Shown: positions 1 to 7,290 of the stretch, piece by piece
Numbering within the stretch: position 1 is the stretch's first letter
Layout of the letters: each line of letters opens with the position of its first letter
NCBI RefSeq assembly: GCF_900109755.1
Contig: NZ_FOAR01000011.1
Span: 62,001 to 126,000 of the forward strand
Source of the DNA: Pseudomonas agarici
GTDB lineage: Bacteria; Pseudomonadota; Gammaproteobacteria; Pseudomonadales; Pseudomonadaceae
Length of the DNA: 64,000 nt
Direction of reading: 5' to 3'
Notes under the pieces: model-generated
What the model was told of the DNA's origin: nothing
Database searches by the model: none
Seen by the model: the letters and a program-made list of their open reading frames with translations, nothing else
Position numbers and translations under genes: made by a program

Positions 1-12
1 GAAGCAGATCAG

Positions 13-483
13 ATGGGCCGTCGTGCCTTGGCTATCAAAGCAGCAGATTCGTTGCACAAAGTGCTTTTGATGCTCGCCATGGAGCTACAAGCACGCGGGG
101 TCGCAGTGGTCTTGATCGACTGGCTAGTCTTCAATGTGTTGCCCCTTGGTGTACCTGCCCATTTAGAGGTTTGGATGAGTAGCACTGACTACATTCACGC
201 GTCAGCTCATCTGAACGCCATGGTCTTCCATCATCCGGAACGACGTGGAAAGAGCCTTCCTTGGAAGCTACGCACCAGATTGATGTGCAAGCTTCTAGCC
301 GGCGATATGGGATTGGACGTCATGTACGCGATGCGTCCGCAGTTTGCCTTGCGAGACGACGTCGGCGAGATCGCGGGGGACTTAGTGAAAGAGTTCCACA
401 AAACGTCAGCACTCAGAACCTGGGGATGGATGTGCATCGTTGACGGCGAGCCTCAAAAGGTGCCACCCACATCGCTTTTTTAG
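13..483 (+). CDS. Unrecognised protein, possibly N-terminally cut by the window edge
   Basis: This is a 156-residue reading frame ending in TAG. The frame is also open to the first base of the window (codons for E-A-D-Q precede the first ATG) and no clear Shine-Dalgarno sequence precedes that ATG, so it may be the C-terminal part of a longer gene. The protein is mixed alpha/beta in character, with a hydrophobic stretch at residues 30-48 and basic patches near residues 75-90. There is no signal peptide and no motif I recognise. It ends 23 bp before an array of 23-bp repeats, so it could be mobile-element cargo or a gene interrupted there. Confidence 0.4.
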   Translation: MGRRALAIKAADSLHKVLLMLAMELQARGVAVVLIDWLVFNVLPLGVPAHLEVWMSSTDYIHASAHLNAMVFHHPERRGKSLPWKLRTRLMCKLLAGDMGLDVMYAMRPQFALRDDVGEIAGDLVKEFHKTSALRTWGWMCIVDGEPQKVPPTSLF

Positions 484-505
484 CTTTCCACCACTGCGTG
501 CTTTG

Positions 506-598
506 GGTGGTCAAATCCAATGCAAACGGCTGGTCAAATCCGATGCAAACAGGTGGTCAAGTGGAATGCAAACGCTTGGTCAAGTGAGGTGCAATTTC
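506..598. repeat. Four contiguous 23-bp degenerate direct repeats
   Basis: Copies of TGGTCAAATCC(A/G)ATGCAAAC begin at 508, 531, 554 and 577, giving an exact 23-bp period. Copies 1 and 2 are nearly identical; copies 3 and 4 read TGGTCAAGTG and drift towards the right. There are no spacers, so this is not CRISPR. IS21-family elements carry multiple terminal repeats of this general length, which fits the istAB remnant elsewhere in the window. Replication iterons of about 22 bp are the other possibility, but no rep gene is seen nearby. Confidence 0.65.
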
Positions 599-1325
599 CC
601 ACAGTGGTCCCCCGGCAAAAAACCGATCAGCCAGCCTAACCATTTGAGTAGCGGGATTTCTAATGCAACTCATCGTCGTCATCTGCTACACATTCATTGC
701 TCGCGCCCTTTCGCTGGCCCGGAGAGTCGTCATTTGCCCACCATGTGTTGTCACTGTGCGCACCTGGCGGATACCTTCTGATGCTCAGTTGTCATCTACT
801 GTCGTTCTCCCGCTGCCGCCATGGACATTGCGAACTGTGGAGACCCTGTATCCATAGAGCGGCAGCGACGACACCTACTCACGACACCCCTTCACAACGC
901 CAATTATCTTGTACAAAGCTCGTAAAAGACCTGAAACCCAGTATTCATGCGGGTTACAGAGACAACACCCCTTCACGACACCCCTTCACAACGCCAATTA
1001 TCTTGTACAAAGCTCGTGAAAGATCTGAAACCCAGTATTCATGCGGGTTACAGAGACAACACCCCTTCACGACACCCCTTCGCTCAGATCGGCAGATCAC
1101 TCTATGGGAGGTGAACCGTCAGACTCCCATAAGTAATAGATGGGAAGTGAGCATGTTTTTTTTGAAACGTGTCGCGGAGCGGATATGAGCGGTGCTCTGG
1201 TCGCTTTGGAATTTAGTCACCCAAGAGCCGACGGAACGCATTTCAGGAGGATAAAAACCTTGGGATTGGCATGGCAGATGAGAAGCTGTATTCAGTGCAA
1301 ATTTTCAGCCCAGAAGGAGCAAGAC
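599..1325. other. Gene-poor repeat region with hairpin
   Basis: I see no convincing gene here. Open frames run through the 94-bp tandem repeat and have no ribosome-binding site. A perfect 8-bp inverted repeat (TATGGGAG / CTCCCATA, 13-base loop) lies at 1103-1131. It has no immediate T-run, so it is not a standard terminator; a T8 run follows at about 1154. The frame starting at 1185 runs into the small gene at 1326 but lacks its own start signal. Confidence 0.4.
881..1082. repeat. 94-bp tandem direct duplication plus partial third copy
   Basis: The units occupy 881-974 and 975-1068. They differ at two positions (A/G and C/T in the stretch after GCTCGT), and the first 14 bases recur at 1069-1082. 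Each unit contains the perfect palindrome TTGTACAA, a small inverted repeat AACCC...GGGTT, and internal ACACCCCTTC sub-repeats that probably seeded the duplication. No coding function is apparent. Confidence 0.9.
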
Positions 1326-1445
1326 ATGGACTCGATTGAGCTACTGGTTTATGCGGTCATCGGCGTGGTCGGCACGCTGGGAGTGGCTGCGGTGATTGGC
1401 TACAAGGTCGCAGATCATCTCGATAAGAAGCATCACACCGACTGA
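1326..1445 (+). CDS. Small single-pass membrane protein (39 aa)
   Basis: The ATG is preceded by AAGGAG with six bases of spacing, which is the best start signal in the region. The product begins MDSIELLVYAVIG and has one hydrophobic helix at about residues 4-26, then a basic/His-rich tail (YKVADHLDKKHH). Its topology is probably a short periplasmic N-terminus with the charged tail in the cytoplasm. The family is not recognised. It lies between repeat DNA and a small Cys-rich protein in the accessory block, so it could be a toxin-like or regulatory microprotein; that role is only inference. Confidence 0.5.
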   Translation: MDSIELLVYAVIGVVGTLGVAAVIGYKVADHLDKKHHTD

Positions 1446-1542
1446 TTTCTCAGCACATCGGCAGATGCGCATGGTGGTGGCTTGGGATTCGCCAGTGCTC
1501 GGGTAACGTTCAGGCATGTGCCAAGTCCAGCAGGTTCACGTC

Positions 1543-1887
1543 ATGAGCAAAGTTAAGTGCCAGTGCTGCAAGAAGATGATGGTTCCAAAGGTGGTCACTA
1601 GCGTGCCGTTCTACATCAATGGAATACCCGTGGGCGGCCGTGACCCGGAGTCGTCCGTATGCCCCTTCTGTCTGTCGCAGAAGTGGATGCTCACCGAACA
1701 TCAGGCTCTGGCTGCCGGCAAGGCCAATGCTGAGTACCACGGCATCATGGTACTTGCCTTGGTGAATATCGTTGCGTTCGCCCGTTTAGGCGAACTGGCG
1801 GGCGGTATGAGGCTTGCGGTGTCTGTCGCAAGCTTTCTCCTGCGCGCCAGAATTATCAGGGTATTGCTACGGCACCTGGGCCGTTAG
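1543..1887 (+). CDS. Small protein with CxxC zinc-ribbon-like motifs and hydrophobic C-terminus
   Basis: About 114 residues if the second ATG (MSKVKCQCC) is used; an upstream in-frame ATG at 1516 would add nine residues. The N-terminal half carries a CQCC cluster and a CPFC motif about 35 residues later, the arrangement of a treble-clef or zinc-ribbon fold. The C-terminal half is hydrophobic with interspersed Arg (VLALVNIVAFARLG, then a basic tail), suggesting membrane association. The family is not recognised. No strong Shine-Dalgarno sequence is visible, so the start is uncertain. Confidence 0.45.
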   Translation: MSKVKCQCCKKMMVPKVVTSVPFYINGIPVGGRDPESSVCPFCLSQKWMLTEHQALAAGKANAEYHGIMVLALVNIVAFARLGELAGGMRLAVSVASFLLRARIIRVLLRHLGR

Positions 1888-2112
1888 ACGAGCCAGCACA
1901 TTCCAGGCGACCGGAATGCTACCCAGGCGGCGAATACAGCCTGGTTAGAATTCGTAAAGGATGTCACTGCTGCTCGACAGTGCGCAAAACTGCCTCGCTA
2001 CTTGGTCACTTCATCGCGGGTTTAAGCGCTGTGGTGGTACTGAACCCTGCATGGGGAGCGGTTGCCCGAATGCCCTGGCCAGCGCCAAGCAGTTCACCAA
2101 CGCGCTGATGTA

Positions 2113-2136
2113 GCCCCTTTTCAGGGGGGCCTTTTT
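2113..2136 (+). terminator. Rho-independent terminator after a decayed ORF
   Basis: A 5-bp GC stem (GCCCC / GGGGC, from 2113 to 2130) with an 8-base loop is followed by CTTTTT. Confidence 0.6.
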
Positions 2137-2173
2137 AAACAACGGAAAATTTTGCCCCCCCTAGGGAAAGGTT

Positions 2174-2201
2174 GGCCGTTCGAACCGGCCCTGGGACACC
2201 A
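2174..2201 (+). other. tRNA 3'-end-like fragment (candidate att core)
   Basis: The stretch reads as a perfect T-arm: 5-bp stem GGCCG/CGGCC around the loop TTCGAAC. It is followed by a seven-base acceptor strand CTGGGAC and ACCA. A matching 5' acceptor strand (GTCCCAG) and an anticodon arm are absent from the preceding 80 bases, so this is not a whole tRNA. Integrases commonly leave a copy of a tRNA 3' end at one boundary of an inserted element; that reading is inference. Confidence 0.55.
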
Positions 2202-2282
2202 TATAAATCAAGGCTATGGCGCCTATACGTTGTCAGCTCGGTTTTCTTGTGACAGCAGGCTGACAGCAAAAGATCAGACTGA

Positions 2283-2315
2283 GGCCTCGTTAGGTACATC
2301 CAACGAGGCCTTTTT
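2283..2315 (+). terminator. Strong rho-independent terminator
   Basis: Perfect 9-bp stem GGCCTCGTT / AACGAGGCC with a 10-base loop, followed by TTTTT. It lies upstream of the plus-strand gene at 2478 and insulates it from upstream transcription. Confidence 0.8.
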
Positions 2316-2477
2316 CGTCGCCATGAGATCTCGTTTTCTCATTTCGCTTCTGAAGCTCTTCCTGCGACTCAGGCGGCATTTCCCAAATGCTGGCAATGTG
2401 CTTCAATCCGTCCCTTATAATTAAGCGGCTTAGCGGCAGACACTCGTCGGCCCGTCGAATAAACCAGGGAAGGCTAC

Positions 2478-3485
2478 ATGAGTGAAGTAAGGGAAGTAGT
2501 AATTCGTAGCGAGTCGGACGCACTGGCGGTTTTGGAGCAGGCGTTGGCTGGAGTCTTGTCTGATGAAGATTCTTACCTGATTAAATTCGACGGCTGGCCA
2601 CTTTTTGAGCTAGACGTAGAAGGGGGGCGTTATCACAGCACTGTGACGACCCCGCTCATGAAAGGGCTTCTGGAATACCAGCAGGTCATAAATCGTATCT
2701 TCGCTGATAACGTGTACTCTAAGGGCGCACGCGCGCTGACGGAGGAGGATAGATCAGCCCTTGAGCTAACCTTCAGCGTCGCGGAGGGCTCTAGCGACAT
2801 CCAGGCCTATTTGCAGGAAACCTTCAACAAACTGGGTGAGAAAATGATCGATAAAATGACCGGTGGTCAGATTGTCATTACGGTAGTGGGTCTTGCCTTG
2901 GTCGCCGCGCTGTATTTTGGTCATGCCAACCAGCAAAGCACCGAATTGGCCATTGCTGCTGAGTCCAATCGCAGCAGTCTAGAGACCCGGCTAATTGAAA
3001 ATAATCAGAAGATGGCATCGGCGTTGGCCGATACCAATCAGGCACTGATTACGATCGTGAAAAGCACTCCCGACGCCACGAAGGTTACCGCTGGTAATGC
3101 GGTTTTTGAGCGTGATCAGATTGTTCAGCTAAGCCAAAGAGAGCGAGAAGTTACTACCCCCACTCGGATTGACGGAAACTACTACGTCACTTCAATCAAG
3201 AGTGCTGGCGACAAGTGGCGCTTAGATGTTGTGAAGGTGGGAAGTGAAGATCCGATCAAGGTGGATCTCTTCAAGGGTCAACACGCAGCCGGCGGAATTA
3301 ACGAAATTATGTCGTCATTCATCGGAGAGACCCCGATCTTTTTGCATGCTCTGGCCCGCGTGAAAGACGGCAAAGTGATTACTGCAAGCATCCTGGGAAC
3401 GACTGCCACAGGCTTGCCGCCAGCAACTGAATTTTACGCACTGCACGGTCAGGTTGATTCAGGTTTTACGCCAGATTCAGATTGA
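2478..3485 (+). CDS. Single-pass membrane protein of unknown function
   Basis: 335 residues. The start lies ten bases after GGGAAGG. Architecture: an acidic cytoplasmic-looking N-domain (1-130), one clear transmembrane helix at about 131-150 (IVITVVGLALVAALYFG), a polar coiled-coil-prone linker (155-195, rich in E/N/Q), then a C-terminal beta-rich domain (205-320). There is no signal peptide, so the N-terminus is probably cytoplasmic and the C-domain could lie across the membrane. It stands alone between a strong terminator and a convergent serine recombinase whose gene ends 3 bp from its stop. That is a cargo position. I do not recognise the family. Confidence 0.6.
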   Translation: MSEVREVVIRSESDALAVLEQALAGVLSDEDSYLIKFDGWPLFELDVEGGRYHSTVTTPLMKGLLEYQQVINRIFADNVYSKGARALTEEDRSALELTFSVAEGSSDIQAYLQETFNKLGEKMIDKMTGGQIVITVVGLALVAALYFGHANQQSTELAIAAESNRSSLETRLIENNQKMASALADTNQALITIVKSTPDATKVTAGNAVFERDQIVQLSQREREVTTPTRIDGNYYVTSIKSAGDKWRLDVVKVGSEDPIKVDLFKGQHAAGGINEIMSSFIGETPIFLHALARVKDGKVITASILGTTATGLPPATEFYALHGQVDSGFTPDSD

Positions 3486-3487
3486 CC

Positions 3488-4108
3488 TTACAGTGTCTTC
3501 TCTTCATCCCGAATACGCATTACGGTGGTTGTGGAGCAATCAGCGTGTCGTGCTGTAGCTCGGATTCCTAGGCCGGCGGCCAGAAGCTCTCGTACACGCT
3601 TATGCAGATCGGCGTCCACTGGTCTGCCCTGGTACTTGCCGGCCGCCTTTGCTTTCTCGATGCCCTGTGCCTGGCGCTCGCGCCTCTGCTCGTAATCCTT
3701 GCGGGCGATGGCTGCCATCATTTCCACCAGCATTGAGTTGATCGCTCCCAGCATCCGCCCGGTGAACTCGTCGCCCTTGGTGTTCTGCATTCCCTGGTGG
3801 CTGGTTGGCAGGTCGAGCGCAACGATACGAAGCCCTTTGGAATCGATCGCAGCCTTTAGCTTTTGCCAGTCCTCCACTGGGAGGCGGGAGAGGCGGTCTA
3901 TCGACTCCACCAGCAACACGTCACCCTTACGAGCATCCTTGAGCAGGCGCAGCAGCTCAGGCCGGTCGGCGGTGGCGCCGCTGGCGCTCTCCAAGTACAC
4001 GCTTGCAATGACCTTGTTATGGTCGCTGGCGAACTGCTCGAGCGAGGCCCGGGCACGGCCGGCGTCTTGTTCGACGGTGGAGGCTCGGAGGTATGCGCGG
4101 ATGAACAT
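3488..4108 (-). CDS. Serine recombinase (resolvase/invertase family)
   Basis: 206 residues, near the usual length of small serine recombinases. The N-terminal catalytic domain opens FIRAYLRAST, placing the nucleophilic serine at residue 10. It is followed by the family hallmarks YLESASGATADRPELLRLL and LLVESIDRLSRL. A long helix (about 120-150) leads to a C-terminal helix-turn-helix (GLGIRATARHADCSTTTVMRI) preceded by a GRP motif. It would cut and rejoin DNA at a res/invertase-type site, but no such site has been assigned here. It is convergent with the membrane-protein gene at 2478 and presumably belongs to the same acquired segment. Confidence 0.9.
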   Translation of the reverse strand: MFIRAYLRASTVEQDAGRARASLEQFASDHNKVIASVYLESASGATADRPELLRLLKDARKGDVLLVESIDRLSRLPVEDWQKLKAAIDSKGLRIVALDLPTSHQGMQNTKGDEFTGRMLGAINSMLVEMMAAIARKDYEQRRERQAQGIEKAKAAGKYQGRPVDADLHKRVRELLAAGLGIRATARHADCSTTTVMRIRDEEKTL

Positions 4109-4275
4109 GATAGGTGCCTGTATCAGTTAGGACGTTCTACTAATGCTGTTGCACTATGGGTGTTACTTATCAAGCGGAAAGTCCGAAAAAGGCAAAATAA
4201 GCCTGTATCTGGATAGGCATACCCAAAAAATCGCCGCAGATTTTCGAAACCCCACGGCGCTACAGCCCAGCAGAA

Positions 4276-5112
4276 TTATTTCCCTACGAAGTAGAGCGCC
4301 CTGCCCTGATTGAAGATTGCCGCAGGGATCGAGTTTTTCCTCAGCCGCTGGCCAGGGTGGTAGATGTAGATCCACTCAGGCAAGTGTTGTGATACAAGCT
4401 GCATGGCCTCCGAAGTCGTCATGTCGTTCTTGTAGGCATCAAGCGTGAACTGGTTGTCACGGATGAAGATCGGTCCGTAGCTGAGTGAAGATCTCAGAAA
4501 GCTCGGCGATTTAGAAAACTCATCAATGTATGGAATGGGCCGCTCTGCGTAGCTATCTGCCAAGGATGCATAGCTGCGGGCATGACCATCAGGATATTTA
4601 CCTGTCTGCATTGACAGCTTCGATAGGCCATTGGCAAAAACTTTCTTACGAGCGTCTTCGACTTTACGCAATGCAAGAGCAGATGCCGCGTCCGACGAGC
4701 CTACCTGGTCAGCGGGTACCCACGCGACAACCTGAGTTGCGCGCGCCGGATCGCTCGCCCCACCTAATAGCATCAAACCCAAGCCAATTCCCGCTGCCGC
4801 GCCACCACTCAGCCCTGTAGGTGGCGACGCGAAGCTACCCGCGCCTAATCCAGCATCCCCGAGTACTTCTCCAGAGCCGGCGGCTGGGCTCGCGCCATGA
4901 ACTGCCTCTACCAGCTCGATTGGAATGTCACGCTGCCCGGAAATCCCCATGGCGGTCAGAACATGCATAGCATCCGACCATTTTTCCCTCGGTACATCCT
5001 CCGGCTCAGGAAGCTGCACAGTCCTAGCCCCGCGGGTGCCAGAGCACCCAACCAGAAGAGCTACTGTCGCGGCCAGAAAGCCGATTCGGATCGTTGTTGA
5101 TTTGTTACCCAT
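4276..5112 (-). CDS. Lipoprotein of unknown function
   Basis: 278 residues from the ATG at 5112. That start is chosen over one nine codons upstream because AAGGAG sits seven bases before it and it places the signal peptide at the N-terminus. Residues 1-23 (TIRIGFLAATVALLVGC) form a type II signal sequence with Cys23 as the lipidation site. A Gly/Ala-rich hydrophobic stretch lies at about 90-120. The C-terminal half is a soluble domain with many aromatic residues. No catalytic motif is recognised. It is probably an envelope protein, anchored in the outer or inner membrane. Confidence 0.7.
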   Translation of the reverse strand: MGNKSTTIRIGFLAATVALLVGCSGTRGARTVQLPEPEDVPREKWSDAMHVLTAMGISGQRDIPIELVEAVHGASPAAGSGEVLGDAGLGAGSFASPPTGLSGGAAAGIGLGLMLLGGASDPARATQVVAWVPADQVGSSDAASALALRKVEDARKKVFANGLSKLSMQTGKYPDGHARSYASLADSYAERPIPYIDEFSKSPSFLRSSLSYGPIFIRDNQFTLDAYKNDMTTSEAMQLVSQHLPEWIYIYHPGQRLRKNSIPAAIFNQGRALYFVGK

Positions 5113-5254
5113 GGCGTCACTCCTTGTTTTGATTGCCACAGCTTACGAAGGCGTCCAGGAAACCCAATGGCATAAGCTTATGAGCTCCGCAGGCTTGGGA
5201 TTTCCAGACCTTGGCATAGCGTGTCGTGCAACCTCATGCATTCGGAGCATCACT

Positions 5255-5620
5255 ATGGAATTTCGCCACTTAGGCAATGGACAGACTTTCCCTCCAGTAG
5301 CACCGAACGGCCGGATTTACGCCGTACCTGTGACACAGGAAAACCAAGTAGAAATTTTCTGTCTGACAGCTGCAGGGATTGTTGGAAGCGGCGTTACGGC
5401 GAACTGGGCTGAGATCTCGGGCTTTTGTTACGACGACGAGTCCTGGGAAATCATCCTGCGGAATTACGTCGGGAGGGGAATGCGTTTCCGTCGGGGTGTG
5501 CCCTGCGGAATCGTCGAAGACGGTTGCGAAACCCTCAAAACAAATATCCAAGGGTTCGCAATTCCAGTTTGCGTAATGAACCGCATTGCATACGAACAGA
5601 AAAGGCTGCAGCAGGCCTGA
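5255..5620 (+). CDS. Small hypothetical protein (121 aa)
   Basis: The start ATG at 5255 follows GGAG by eight bases; a longer frame upstream would run antisense through the lipoprotein gene and is not credible. The product is a soluble, beta-rich, aromatic protein with five Cys residues (C-x22-C-x26-C-x7-C-x14-C). There is no signal peptide or membrane segment. It starts 142 bp from the divergent lipoprotein gene. Family not recognised. Confidence 0.5.
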   Translation: MEFRHLGNGQTFPPVAPNGRIYAVPVTQENQVEIFCLTAAGIVGSGVTANWAEISGFCYDDESWEIILRNYVGRGMRFRRGVPCGIVEDGCETLKTNIQGFAIPVCVMNRIAYEQKRLQQA

Positions 5621-5797
5621 GGGTTTTAAAGGACAACCTGCAACCTGACTCGCGTCACGTCACTCCGCGCAGGCTCGCCCACTTTCCCCGGCTGGGAAAT
5701 CCTGATTTCAAATTCCGTCGCTTTTGTTGCCTGAAAGCGAAACACACGCCGGGCAGCCGCCCGTAGCCTATCCGGGTAGCTCAAAGGAACTCGGAAA

Positions 5798-5941
5798 ATG
5801 AACCAACACAGGGTTAACCGCTGCATTTACATGCAAGAAGTCAACGACAAGCCTGAAGACAGCGCTTCTCCAGCGAGCCGGAGTCAACTAACAGATACGT
5901 CATCCTGCGCGCAGTCGCAAACCCTGACGAGTCAGGATTAA
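5798..5941 (+). CDS. Short ORF upstream of excisionase (47 aa)
   Basis: The ATG follows AAAGGA with good spacing, and the frame ends six bases before the excisionase start, so the two look translationally coupled. The product is hydrophilic and Ser/Gln/Thr-rich, beginning MNQHRVNRCIYMQEVND. No family recognised. Position suggests an integration-module accessory gene. Confidence 0.45.
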   Translation: MNQHRVNRCIYMQEVNDKPEDSASPASRSQLTDTSSCAQSQTLTSQD

Positions 5942-5947
5942 CGACAT

Positions 5948-6223
5948 ATGCGCTACGTGACCGTCAGGAAATTCGCCAGCGAGTCTGGCTACTCCGAAGA
6001 CGCTATCCGCTCGAAACTTCGCGACGGGATTTGGCGACTCGGAGAAATATGGATCAAGGCCCCAGATGGCCGGGTTTTAATTGATGTGAAAGGATATGAG
6101 ACATGGGTAGAGATGGGCGGGGAGTTCGGGCGGTCTCGGACTCGAGTATCGAAATCACGTTCATGTACCGCGGGGTTAGGTGCCGTGAGCGCTTCTCGCT
6201 CAAGCCTACCGCCACTAATTTAA
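5948..6223 (+). CDS. xis: Excisionase-like protein (Xis)
   Basis: 91 residues. The first 55 fit the small winged-helix recombination directionality factors found beside phage integrases: MRYVTVRKFASESGYSEDAI, then SKLRDGIW and a beta-hairpin containing W-IKAPDGRVLIDV. The remaining 35 residues lie in the out-of-frame overlap with the integrase gene. Xis would bend DNA at the att site and favour excision. It is coupled to the small ORF upstream and to the integrase downstream. Confidence 0.75.
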   Translation: MRYVTVRKFASESGYSEDAIRSKLRDGIWRLGEIWIKAPDGRVLIDVKGYETWVEMGGEFGRSRTRVSKSRSCTAGLGAVSASRSSLPPLI

Positions 6224-7290
6224 AGCTCGCAGAGCGTTACAAGAATGTTATTGAGCATGACATTGCTACAGGCGTATTTGATTACTTAGCTACTTTTCCA
6301 AACTCCCCGCGAGCGGCGCGGTTCGCTCCAGAGGTCTGCCGGGAAGACGTGGCTGGTTTCCTCACTCGCTGGCTGACCGGAAAGAAAAAGCACGTCTCTA
6401 GCAGCACCTTTGAGGGCTATCGGAAGATAGTGGAGCAGCGCATGATCCCAGCGCTGGGCCCGACCAGGGTCGTTGAGCTCAAGCGGAAGACGATCCGCGA
6501 CTGGCTCGACACCCAGAAGGTCAGTAATAAGACGCTGAGCAACATCCAGAGTTGCCTACGCTCTGCGCTGAACGACGCGGTCGACGAGGAACTGATCGAC
6601 ATCAACCCACTGGCTGGCTGGACCTACGCGCGTAAGGGCGAAGTAAAAGACGACGACGTGGACCCTTTTTCAGCCGAGGAGCAGCGTGCGATAGCGGAAG
6701 CGCTCACCGGCCAGGCACAGAACATGGTCCAGTTTGCGTTCTGGACCGGCATGCGCACCAGTGAGCTTGTAGCGCTCGATTGGGGTGATATCGACTGGCT
6801 GCGCGGCGAAGTGCACGTCTCCAGAGCGATGACCCAGGCAGCCAAGGGTAAAGCCGAGGTAACGAAGACGATTTCGGGCAAGCGAAGCATTAAGCTACTA
6901 GGGCCGGCCATGGAAGCGCTAAAGGCTCAGAAAGCCTTCACTTTTCTTGCGGATGCAGAGGTTTTCCAAAACCCAAGGACCGGCGAGCGCTGGGTGGGAG
7001 ACGGACCGATCAGAAAAACAATGTGGGCACACGCGCTGAAGAAGTCCGGCGTGCGCTACCGCCGCCCCTACCAAACTCGCCACACCTACGCATCCATGAT
7101 GCTCTCAGCGGGTGAGCATCCGATGTGGGTAGCTCAGCAGATGGGGCACAGGGACTGGACAATGATTGCCAGGGTATACGGAAGGTGGATGCCGGACACT
7201 AATGAATCCTCAGGCTCAAAAGCAGAGCTAAAATGGGGCTCAACACCGAGTATTCAAAGGACTGATCATGTTCGACCAGACGAAAATTGA
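6103..7290 (+). CDS. int: Tyrosine-type phage/island integrase
   Basis: 395 residues. It has an N-terminal arm-binding beta domain (about 10-50, with YRGVRCRERFSL), a core-binding SAM-like helical domain (about 85-175) and a C-terminal catalytic domain. Catalytic signatures are visible: the first Arg in FWTGMRTSELVALDWGDI, the TRHTYASMM box, GHRDW, and the nucleophilic Tyr in MIARVYGRW. The start overlaps xis by about 120 bp, as in many compact xis-int pairs, so the exact start is uncertain. Its 3' end overlaps the next gene by 23 bp, tying that gene to the integrative element. Confidence 0.92.
   Translation: MGRDGRGVRAVSDSSIEITFMYRGVRCRERFSLKPTATNLKLAERYKNVIEHDIATGVFDYLATFPNSPRAARFAPEVCREDVAGFLTRWLTGKKKHVSSSTFEGYRKIVEQRMIPALGPTRVVELKRKTIRDWLDTQKVSNKTLSNIQSCLRSALNDAVDEELIDINPLAGWTYARKGEVKDDDVDPFSAEEQRAIAEALTGQAQNMVQFAFWTGMRTSELVALDWGDIDWLRGEVHVSRAMTQAAKGKAEVTKTISGKRSIKLLGPAMEALKAQKAFTFLADAEVFQNPRTGERWVGDGPIRKTMWAHALKKSGVRYRRPYQTRHTYASMMLSAGEHPMWVAQQMGHRDWTMIARVYGRWMPDTNESSGSKAELKWGSTPSIQRTDHVRPDEN

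Larger units (their letters stand above)
1888..2477. other. Intergenic remnant region
   Basis: No intact gene. A short reading frame (2051-2113, 20 codons, ending in ASAKQFTNALM) runs directly into a rho-independent terminator at 2113-2136. This arrangement suggests the decayed 3' end of a former gene. The stretch also holds a tRNA 3'-end-like fragment (2174-2201) and a second strong terminator (2283-2315) just before the next gene. Confidence 0.45.

Noticed and set aside
506-598. CRISPR array
   Set aside because: The 23-bp units are contiguous with no spacers, and no cas gene is present.
697-1188. 163-residue open frame across the 94-bp repeats
   Set aside because: It is a by-product of the tandem duplication (94 bp is not a multiple of three, and the frame shows no start signal or coding character).
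2124-2201. Complete tRNA gene
   Set aside because: Only the T-arm and acceptor 3' strand are present. No matching 5' acceptor strand, D-arm or anticodon arm was found.
4925-5254. Longer 5' extension of the 121-residue gene at 5255
   Set aside because: It runs antisense through the well-supported lipoprotein gene, and the ATG at 5255 has its own GGAG.
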